A DNA stretch of 64,000 nucleotides from Fistulifera solaris. Taxonomy: Eukaryota > Bacillariophyta > Bacillariophyceae > Naviculales > Stauroneidaceae. The notes below the pieces were generated by a model that worked only from the letters and a program-made list of their open reading frames with translations, ran no database searches and was not told where the DNA came from. The stretch covers positions 620,001 to 684,000 of the forward strand of contig AP026142.1 in assembly GCA_030295235.1 (NCBI GenBank), given 5' to 3'. Positions 53,266-62,010 of the stretch are shown here, in pieces. The first letter of the stretch is position 1. Each line of letters opens with the position of its first letter. The position numbers and the translations under genes are program-made.

Positions 53266-55599
53266 CTATCCATAATGAGCAACCATCGTTTCGATTTGGT
53301 CCAAAAGCTTGTGGCATATCTCTCCGCACTGATCAGGAAAATTGCTGGAGGCTGTCTGAGCAAGCTCTGAAACGTTTGATGCTTGCATTGCCTTGAGGTT
53401 TTCGTGAATAGCAAGTTCGTAAAGAACTTCACACGCGTGTTGCTGAACCTCCACTTGGTGACTGTATAAAACCATTGCCAATACAATAGCGTCCAGTCCT
53501 TCTTCCTCTACGATTCGGATTTTGCAAGACTGATCGATGGCGAGGTTCGTCAGTAAAGCACAGCCCATCTCTTGAACAACGGCAGAGTTATCAACGTGCG
53601 CTTGCATGGCATTGATGATGGCAGCAATTCCGCCTACGTCAACAATAAGTCGCGAATTCCTTTCTTGAAGTGCCAACGTAAAGAGAGCGCGGCAGCACCA
53701 TTCCAAAACACCAATAGCGTCCGCATGGACCCACATGGCTCTCACGAGAACATCCACACCCCCGCAGTCTCCAATCAACGCACAGCTACCGGGGATCCCA
53801 GCGAGGTTCGACAACGTCCAAGCCCCTACTTCTTGTACACCAACGGCATCCCTGTGAATTTGAAGAGCCGCAATTGTCGCATCAACACCCCCAATGTTCG
53901 TAATCTCAACCTTATTTTCGTCACAGTTGGCGGAAAGGTTTCGAAGACCTCTTAAAGCCTTTTCTTGCAACTCGGAACTCGATGAATGCATCACCATTGC
54001 GATGGTCAATGCATTGCCGCCTCCATCGTCCATGATTTTGCTTTTCATCGATGAAGGATGCGACGAAAGATTTGCAATGACAAGACATCCTTTCATCAAA
54101 ATGAGTATATCGTCGCTGTGCTTGGTCATCGAATTCACCACTTTCTTGACAACACCGCTTTGCACCATCACTTCAACATTCAACTCTAAAGCTGCAAGAT
54201 TGGCCAACGCTGCTAGGGCTTGCTCTTGAAGGTCAGCATTTTCGACGAATGATTCCAAATTGCGAAGCAGGATGTCGACAGCTCCCGCTTCAACAAAAGC
54301 GTGTTGGTTTTGTGGTATCCCGGTCGCATTCCATATCGCCCCGCAACCGTAGACTTGTAAATCGGCAGACGACGCGAACGCATTCATTGCTTCAACAATT
54401 ACTCCTATTCCGCCAACATTCGATAACGTATTGCTCTCCTCTTCTGAAAAATGTATTTGCGAAAGTTTCAGCAGTCCCGCGAATATCACGTTTGTATTAC
54501 CTTCATAATGTCTCATAGTGTTTAAGATTCCGACAAAGTCGGATCCCATGTTTTCAATCTGATCGACACCCGCATTATCTGATTCTTGATTTGAGATGAC
54601 CTCATGAATGGCGACAGGTACGTCTTCGTCGTAATGATGGCTATCGGAATGTTGCTCTAGATCGGTCTCAACGTGTACATCCAGCATCGACTGAGCATAT
54701 GTGAACGAAGTGGCGTCATCCGATATTCCAGATCCGATGGATCTCGAACTTCCAACTCTGAGACTACGATTGCTTCGACTGTATCGCCCTACGGAGCCAT
54801 CCGATGCTGCAGGAGAATGAGGAACAAACGCCCCGCCTCGATTGAGTACTCGTTGCGCTTGGCGCTCCATAAAGAGCGCTTCCTCGGTCGCAATTTGATC
54901 CAGCTGCTCCTGACTCAGGTCCGAAGGCATCCACATGTCGATCTCATCATGCGTATGGCCGGGATGGATGTTATGGATTTGATTTCGGAGATCGTTGGGT
55001 AAATGATGCGGCGGCCGAGATTCGGAGGCAGTACCGGCCCCGATTCCAACCGGTGTCGAAAACGCCCGGGGTACTCCTCGGACCGGGCCTCGCGTACTGA
55101 ATGAACCATCGGATTGCTCATCTCCATTCATACGAGCCGATGAACCAGAATGCGAAGATGCACTCTGCGAACTCGGAGATATCATAGGTCCGGACATTGT
55201 ATGGCGGATCACGCGATTTCCGGGTGATTGTGTACTTCGAAAACTACTCGGTGCGGGAGGAGCCCGAGATGTCAACCCGAACGAGCGCTCGGAACGTCCT
55301 AAATTTAGCTGCGATAAATTAAATCGTTCCAAGTCTTCATCTGTTGCTCTTCGCGAAACCGCCGGAATATCTTCACCGTCGCTCGCGCTATCTTTGGATG
55401 ACAAAGGGTGACAATTCAGGCAACGTCCCTTGAGTACTAATCCGTGTTCGGTAATAGGTATTGATTTGAATAGTTTTTTCTGAAAACATTTCCTTCCGCA
55501 AGTAATACATTCTCCTCGTTTACGTCGTTGCTCTTCTAACTGATCGCGACTCATGACAGAGCCTGTGGCGCTATCGAAAGCATTCCCAAAGCCGTCCAT
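53266..55599 (-). CDS. armadillo-type repeat protein with N-terminal C4 motif, paralogue 2
   Basis: An intact, intronless 777-residue protein. The N-terminus holds QRRKRGECITCGRKCFQKKL with LKGRCLNCHPL, a C-x2-C...C-x2-C module like that of the gene at 45734. A Ser/Arg-rich stretch follows (SSFRSTQSPGN, YSRSNRSLRVGSSRSIG). From about residue 335 the chain is armadillo-like: LQVYGCGAIWNATGIPQNQH, LQEQALAALANLAALELNVE, LQEKALRGLRNLSANCDENK and VQEVGAWTLSNLAGIPGSCA, about ten repeats of 41-43 residues. The repeats are more regular than in paralogue 1. Function unknown; protein-binding scaffold by fold. Confidence 0.87.
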   Translation of the reverse strand: MDGFGNAFDSATGSVMSRDQLEEQRRKRGECITCGRKCFQKKLFKSIPITEHGLVLKGRCLNCHPLSSKDSASDGEDIPAVSRRATDEDLERFNLSQLNLGRSERSFGLTSRAPPAPSSFRSTQSPGNRVIRHTMSGPMISPSSQSASSHSGSSARMNGDEQSDGSFSTRGPVRGVPRAFSTPVGIGAGTASESRPPHHLPNDLRNQIHNIHPGHTHDEIDMWMPSDLSQEQLDQIATEEALFMERQAQRVLNRGGAFVPHSPAASDGSVGRYSRSNRSLRVGSSRSIGSGISDDATSFTYAQSMLDVHVETDLEQHSDSHHYDEDVPVAIHEVISNQESDNAGVDQIENMGSDFVGILNTMRHYEGNTNVIFAGLLKLSQIHFSEEESNTLSNVGGIGVIVEAMNAFASSADLQVYGCGAIWNATGIPQNQHAFVEAGAVDILLRNLESFVENADLQEQALAALANLAALELNVEVMVQSGVVKKVVNSMTKHSDDILILMKGCLVIANLSSHPSSMKSKIMDDGGGNALTIAMVMHSSSSELQEKALRGLRNLSANCDENKVEITNIGGVDATIAALQIHRDAVGVQEVGAWTLSNLAGIPGSCALIGDCGGVDVLVRAMWVHADAIGVLEWCCRALFTLALQERNSRLIVDVGGIAAIINAMQAHVDNSAVVQEMGCALLTNLAIDQSCKIRIVEEEGLDAIVLAMVLYSHQVEVQQHACEVLYELAIHENLKAMQASNVSELAQTASSNFPDQCGEICHKLLDQIETMVAHYG

Positions 55600-56241
55600 T
55601 CTTGTCGATATACAATGCCTGCGCTAATACACTTTCCCTCGCAAATACATAAACCGCTAATATAGTTTGTTGCTTCTTTTGCCTTTTATATATCCTTTTG
55701 TTATGGTTGCTTGGAATCAAATCAAGTGTTTGCTCGAAGAATAATCTCGTTGATAAGCCGTCCCTTGCTTGTGGCTATTCCCATGGTCACAGCTGTATCT
55801 CGGAATGCGTTATCATGTTGAGCTTCGTTTCTTCCACTCCGCAGTGTAAATTGACCTCCTCGATGGTCTTCCTACTGATTGTGCTATACATTTGGTGGGC
55901 AAACAGGACCAAAAGCGACGCCGTCGCACAGTTCGTCATGACGGTCACGCGTCCTACCGCGCGCGCGTCATACACATTTGTAGTCTCCTGTTGGATCATT
56001 CTCGTTTTTAGATTAAAGAGTGAATATCGTTACGACATGATTTTATCGGAATGTCTTTCACTCTGACTGAAATTTATGGGAGAAACTTGGGACTGCGGTC
56101 CAGACGAATGACTGGAGCGAAACACCAACAACAACAACTTTTTGTGTTTCACCAACATCACATAGGACGTCGATCCATACTCTCCGTCTCATTTTATGCT
56201 TTCAAGCGAATAAAAAAATTACTATTTCATTGTTGAATCTA
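55600..56241. other. gap between ARM-2 and ARP4
   Basis: A plus-strand frame of 122 codons (55698-56066) contains one hydrophobic run (SSMVFLLIVLYIWWANRTK), but its codon pattern and lack of family make it doubtful. Otherwise promoter of ARM-2 and 3' region of ARP4. Confidence 0.4.
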
Positions 56242-57920
56242 TTAGGGACACTTCCGGTTGACGATGGCAGATCCCCATTCTTCGTACTCTTGTTTGGAGA
56301 TCCACATTTCGTGAAAGTTTCCCAAACTACCTAATATACTTCCGCCTAGCCAACTTAAAATGGCCCGCTCGGACAACGAAGGTGTCAGCAAGCGCACCCT
56401 CCAGCCCGGTGTGTGAGCATGAATCAAAGATTCAATCTGATCGCGCAAATAATCCGGGACAGCCTGCTCGGTAGGTCCCAAACAGGAGCCTCCTCCACCT
56501 AACACAACGTTTCCTAACAGCGCGGCTTGTTGTTCCCGGTCACATCGGTACGCGGCGTCGCACACCATCGAAGCCACTGGGAAGGCCGTCAACTGATCGT
56601 CCAAAAGCGTTTGTAAGTGTTTAGTACAAGCACGATTCATTTGTCGATTAGAAAAGAGTCGACTTGGCTGCTGCTTTTGTTTCTGTGTTGCTTGCTGTTT
56701 GTTGCGGCGCTTTGACAATCCAACAGCAGCTTCCTCGGAAAATTTGTCATCCTTCTCTGACTTTTCTTCGTCGTCGTCTTCATTGTCGTCAAATTGCGAC
56801 TTCTCAATGATTTTCTTTAAATTCGACCGGCAATCTTCTAAATGCTGCTCCCGCAATTCGACAGTCGCTGGCGAGCTACCCAACACCAAATCAGCCGCCG
56901 CGAAACGATCCACGGAGGGAACATCCAGCACGGTTCCGTCAGGCAGTGTGTAGGATTTGCTGGGCGCATGGAACGCGGTATCCGTAATGTTGACCGCAGC
57001 TCCCGCTCCAAACTCCCGGCATTCTCTAGCCAATTCCATCCGTGCCGCGAAATGGATCGATGGACGCCGCTGTGGACGCGGCAGAGTCTGCCCTTCCGGA
57101 TCCAGATACTGTTGTACAGGTCGCACCTGATAGAGAGGTCGAATGCCATCGTGCGCGGCCGGCTGTTTCGTTTTGTACAATGCATCCAATCGTTCTAATA
57201 TTAATTGATCCATCGCACGAACACCTGTGGGAGACCGACGGATCCCCTTGGTCTCCGCGAATCCTTCAAAGACTGGTGTCACGGTGGTTCCGGAGTGTCC
57301 GATATCCACCACCGTCGCCGTCGTGCGACCACATCCGTAACACATCAAGACAGCGTCTTTCGCGATGAAAGCGGCGGGGACGTTCATCTCTTCCATTAAG
57401 CATTCAAGCGTCTGCTGTCGAATAGCGGGTGTATTGTAGGATCGCTCAATCATCAAGAAAGGATGTTCTTCGATTTTGGCTTGTTGCAATGCCGTGCTGT
57501 ACCCATGGTGCAAGAAATCGCGCAGCAAATCCAAACCATCCGAGCCTTGCGTTGAATCAGGGTCGTACATGAGTCCGGATGTAGGATTGATAGGATTGCA
57601 TGTTTCCCAATTTCCGTCATCAAAGGTTTTGCGTTGAATCGGATGAGTATAAAAATCATGATGAACTCCTTGAATTCTCCGTAACTTGTCTTCTTGACGC
57701 AACACAGCAACATTCTATAATGTAAATTAGGGTATCATAAGATGATGAGTATTCCAACGCGCTTTATAGAGAAGGAAGGAGTGCGAGAAAACAGAATGAT
57801 ACGCACCGACGGAAAGTAACTTCGCGGAGCGTCATCGCCAGCCCAGCCAATCTTGGTCGCATAATGACCAATTTCGGCAACTACAGCTCCTATGTCATCA
57901 CCTCCTGCAAAAGCTGCCAT
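56242..57920 (-). CDS. ARP4: actin-related protein 4 (BAF53-like)
   Basis: A nuclear actin-related protein, a subunit of chromatin complexes such as INO80, SWR1 and NuA4. Exon 1 (57920-57807) and exon 2 (57714-56242) flank a 92-nt phase-0 intron and give 528 residues. The start is MAAFAGGDDIGAVVAEIGHY followed by ATKIGWAGDDAPRSYFPS, the ARP4 form of the actin nucleotide loop. Then HPFLMIERSYNTPAIRQ and VVDIGHSGTTVTPVFEGF (phosphate-2 region) and VVLGGGGSCLGPTEQ. An acidic and Lys-rich insert (DNEDDDEEKSEKDDKFSEEA) lies where ARP4 proteins carry family-specific insertions. The C-terminus SWLGGSILGSLGNFHEMWIS with KQEYEEWG is typical of the actin fold. Frame intact. Confidence 0.92.
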
Positions 57921-58131
57921 TGTCTGTAATTGTTGATGATTCTAATTGATTTGCGCTGAAAGAAGGGACGAATTTTTGAATTTGTTTTGCCAAACTGCGA
58001 GGCGGTTTTTGTTATCATGAAAGTTTATTGCGTTTTGCTGCGCGTCGCTCGACGGTCGACGCAAGGGCCTACAGAAACCAGAGCGACAAAAAACGCCTAC
58101 ACTATAAACCGTAGTGTAAGCGACGTTTCTC

Positions 58132-58152
58132 CACGACTGGATCTCAGTCATG
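58132..58152 (+). repeat. dispersed hairpin element, copy 8
   Basis: CACGACTGGATCTCAGTCATG, with GTAGTGTAAG about 20 bp upstream in the place of the AAAGTGTT box. Confidence 0.75.
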
Positions 58153-58365
58153 ACCTGAAACGAGTTTGTCTGGACTCGAATAACAATTCTCAGAAATATT
58201 CTTGTCCTTGATGAATGTGAGGTGTCTGGAAATCATATCTTTATAATTATAACTATCGAGTATCCACAAACACTTTTATGGCGTTGCTTAAACATTTTGC
58301 GACGCTAGTTCCGGACCCTTCGCTGGAGTATTGACTATAGGCTCAAAGTGTTAATTCTAGGGCTA

Positions 58366-58386
58366 CACGACTGGAACTCAGTCATG
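58366..58386 (+). repeat. dispersed hairpin element, copy 9
   Basis: CACGACTGGAACTCAGTCATG, with CAAAGTGTT about 20 bp upstream, 234 bp after copy 8 in the same orientation. Confidence 0.75.
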
Positions 58387-58733
58387 AGCTACAACGGTTT
58401 ATTGCTGCGTAAAATTTTTAGGTTGTAATGATAAAGGACTTCTTGATCAAACAATCGTCATTGTTACAATATATGAAGGTGCCATTCTACTCTCTAGCTG
58501 TTGAATAGTAAATATGAGCAGATTGATTCGTCTCGCACGATTAAAGCGGTTTTCTTTTGTGAAAACGGCAAGTTGAAAACGTTTGCGAAAACCGCACCTT
58601 GAAACCGTTTCCAACAAGATAAAACGGCACCTTCACGAATCAAAAATGTCGTCTCCTAAACTCAAAATGAGCTCACAAAATTTCCCATCGAGCAATCGAA
58701 ATCATCACAACACACAACAACTCTCGATTCATC

Positions 58734-61700
58734 ATGAAGTTCCTTTCTTTGCTCATCACGATGGCATCCGCCGCTCCGATTCCTCTCGATCGCTTTCAAG
58801 CGATGCTGCAGACCGAAGTCCAGCACGAGTTCGCTGTGAATCATCCTCACAGTCGTCAGCTACAGGACGACCTGTGGGATGCCGCCTGCAACATGAGTTG
58901 AACGTTGCGGCAGAACGCGAAGCCCTCGAGCATACTCCGTCACCCTTTTTGGTGTGCGATTTCACCCTCGGCAAGACCGGTGACTTGTGTCGCGCCGATG
59001 TTGGTGCTGAATTGAAGACAGACGATCTATTGCCAGTCATTAATAAGTTCGATCAAACGTGCTTTATTGTGGAAGCGCTCCCGTCGGTCATTGCTGGACC
59101 TACCAACTTGGCCGCCATTCCTCTCACGGCGGAAATGAAAATGGGGCAGAATTTGGTCGATCAAATCGAGCAACGACAAATTCAGCGCATGGATGCTACA
59201 TTCTGCCTCGGACAGGTGCAAACCGATGAAGAAGCGCATGATTTAGCGGCTCGTGTGCTCTCGGAACGCGAACGTCACTTGTCGGCCTTTGTGGAAGGTC
59301 GTGTGTACCGTTCGCAAGAACGAGAAGGGTTTTGGCGTCGTCGACTGCAAGAAGATATGGACGAGGCTATCTGTGAAAGCGTTTATGCCGAGATGGAGCT
59401 AGATATCAGCACGAGCAGTCTGTCAATCGAGTTTACGGAGGAACACACGCGATATTCGGAATGCCTTCAAGCTCTTGTGGTGCACCTTGCTACACGGCCG
59501 GAAATTTGCTTTGTGGGTGGTTATCAACGAATCCAATTACTCAATGATGTATCCAGCGGCATTGTGCAAGATGGTGAAAACAAGAACAAATTGTTTCATC
59601 AGCGGGGTTTGAACGGAACTGGTCAAGTGGTCGCGATGAGTGACACTGGTAAGTCATGATTCCTTTGCTATTTTAAAATGAACATCGACTGAGTCGCTCA
59701 CACAAAGTATGCGTACTTCTTCAGGTGTTGATGTCGATAATTGTTATTTCTATGACCCCCAAACATCAGTCATGAAGACAAGAAGCATTCGTTTCGATCC
59801 ATCCGCCCGCAAAATCATACAGTACTATACCTTTGGTGATGGCTACGAGGGACCCAGTGGTCATGGAACGCACGTAGCCGGAACAATCGTAGGCCATCGT
59901 GGAGATGGAAGAGACGGTCGTGGAGATGGGATCGCTAAGGGAGCGAAACTCGCTGTTTTTGACATGCAAGGACCAGAAGGCATGAGAAGACCGCACGTGC
60001 TCGAAATGTTCGAACCAGGCTACGTTGCCGGAGCTCGCATTCATTCTGCTAGCTGGGGAATTCCCAACGAAAATCGTTACACTGCTTTTGACCGTGACAT
60101 TGATAAATATCTGTACGACCACCCTGATTTCCTGTTCGTGGTGGCTGCTGGTAATTCAGGAAGCGGTAACATCCGCAATACCGTTGCTTCTCCGGCCACA
60201 ACGAAGAATGGCATTGCTGTCGGTGCAACGGACAATTCAATCGGCGGTATACTCGCCGAATTCTCGAGCCGGGGGCCTACGTCAGATGGTCGCATGAAGC
60301 CAGATGTGGTTGCACCAGGGTTGATGATTACGTCGGCGAGAGCCGATCCTTCTCTCCGTGGAGAATGTGATGAGTCAAATGGGCTTGTTCAAATGTCCGG
60401 AACTTCGATGGCTACACCTCTTGTAGCAGGCGTGGCTGCGGTTATTCGTCAATACTTTGCTGAAGGGTGGTACGAAAATGGATCAAAAAATCAGATGATC
60501 GGCTACCAGCCCCGTGCGAGTTTAGTCAAGGCTATCCTTATCAATAGTGGAGAAAATTTGCGTGGAGTTAGCGGATCATACCCGACGGAACCCTATGACA
60601 TGCAGCAAGGCTTTGGTCGCGTCAACATGAAGTCGTCATTGCCACATGGTGGTGACGGAAGCGACATGAAAGCCATTTTCGTCAATGCTCAGCGTATCTC
60701 CAGTGGTGATGAAATTACCTACAACGTGAAAATAAACGATGCTGCCGTCTGCAGTGGTCCACTCAGTGCAACTTTGGTATGGACAGATCCTGCCGGTGCT
60801 CCTTTTTGCAACATGGGGTGCGTACTGAACGACCTCGACTTGTTCCTAACGCGAAAAGGCAGGGAAGGAAAGATCTTTCCCAATAATCTCAATCAAGCTG
60901 ATTCCACCAACAACGCGGAACGTGTACGAATTGAGAATCCACTGCCCGGTGACACTTACTCTGTCCATGTGAAAGGAACCGAGCTTCTGGCGTCGCAAGA
61001 TTACTCGTTAGTTATTTCAGGTTGTCTGACCGATGCCACGATAAAGGATGATGTAACTAATGACGAGGAATCGGTCGCAGAGCATGATGCTGACTGTGAA
61101 GATGGTTTTGGTCTTATCAGCATCAATGATAACATGATGAAGAACTGCACCTGGCTGTCTGCAAACATTGACGAATATGGGTTCTTGTGCTCATACACTG
61201 ATATTGTGTCTGAGTGCCCTTCAACTCTGCAATCGATGCTCTTATAAACAATTGGAGATCGGACGTGGCTTCATAACAGCAAATCTTGGCTCAGGTACTG
61301 CCCCACTCCGTTGGTATGGTATCACATTTGATTTGAAAACCCGAGCTTCGCTGACTTTTCAAGGATTGAGCTTGTATCTAAGTTCCAAAGAAGCATTCCG
61401 GGTTCAAGTTTTTATAAGCAACGGTGACCGCAATTCGGTTGAGAAGAATCCTCTTGCTGCATGGATTCCCGTGTGCGATGCCGTCGTCACAGGCGCCGGG
61501 ACAGCAAAAGAAATTAAAATTGAGGGATCAGAACACTGCCGTCCCTTTCCTATGAACGAAAACTCGTTTTTCACGATTCAAGTTGAGGTCGAGGGCACCA
61601 GACCGGGTCTGATTCTATCGAAACACAACGATGGTATGGATCATGTAGTACATGTGAATGAGCACATGGTGATTCGTTCTGGTGGCGCCGCGTTTGGCAA

Positions 61701-61914
61701 CGAAGGATATACCCTAGATGGCTTCGTGAAATACACTACAGCAGATGATGATAACTGCAGGGATAGTTCAGGAAAAGTGGAAATTCAGGAAGTAGGAGCA
61801 AAGAGTTGTGCCTGGCTTGAAATGAATTTTCACAGATTTCGTCATCTTTGCGACACAACTCAAGTAGCAAGTTATTGCCCAAGGACTTGCGGCGTGTGCA
61901 AGGAAAAACAATAA
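58734..61914 (+). CDS. secreted subtilisin-type serine protease with two ShKT domains
   Basis: Start at 58734 for its signal peptide (MKFLSLLITMASAAPIPL). A long pro-region follows, then the S8 catalytic domain: Asp in VAMSDTGVDVDNCY, joined by splicing out 59649-59724; His in GPSGHGTHVAGTIVGHRG; the oxyanion Asn in VVAAGNSGSGN; and Ser in MSGTSMATPLVAGVAAVI. A beta domain with GDTYSVHVKGTELL comes after it. Two ShKT modules follow: DCEDGFGLI...CPSTCNRC and DNCRDSSGK...CPRTCGVC, with a second beta region between them. Frame breaks lie near 58895 and near 61222 (the latter inside the first ShKT module). A secreted endopeptidase is the safe call; the substrate is unknown. Confidence 0.92.
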
Positions 61915-62010
61915 AACAAAAGAAAATATTGTGCAGCAACAAATACTTTTAAAAATCGCAATAAATTTTAGAAACAAAGAAATCAACTGGAAGATTTATA
62001 CTCGTAGATA

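Larger units (their letters stand above)
57921..58733. other. divergent promoter gap between ARP4 and subtilisin
   Basis: Holds hairpin copies 8 and 9 and the promoters of both neighbours. No gene seen. Confidence 0.5.

Noticed and set aside
55698-56066. 122-codon plus-strand frame with one hydrophobic run
   Set aside because: No family, poor codon pattern and no splice or start context; noted only under the gap.
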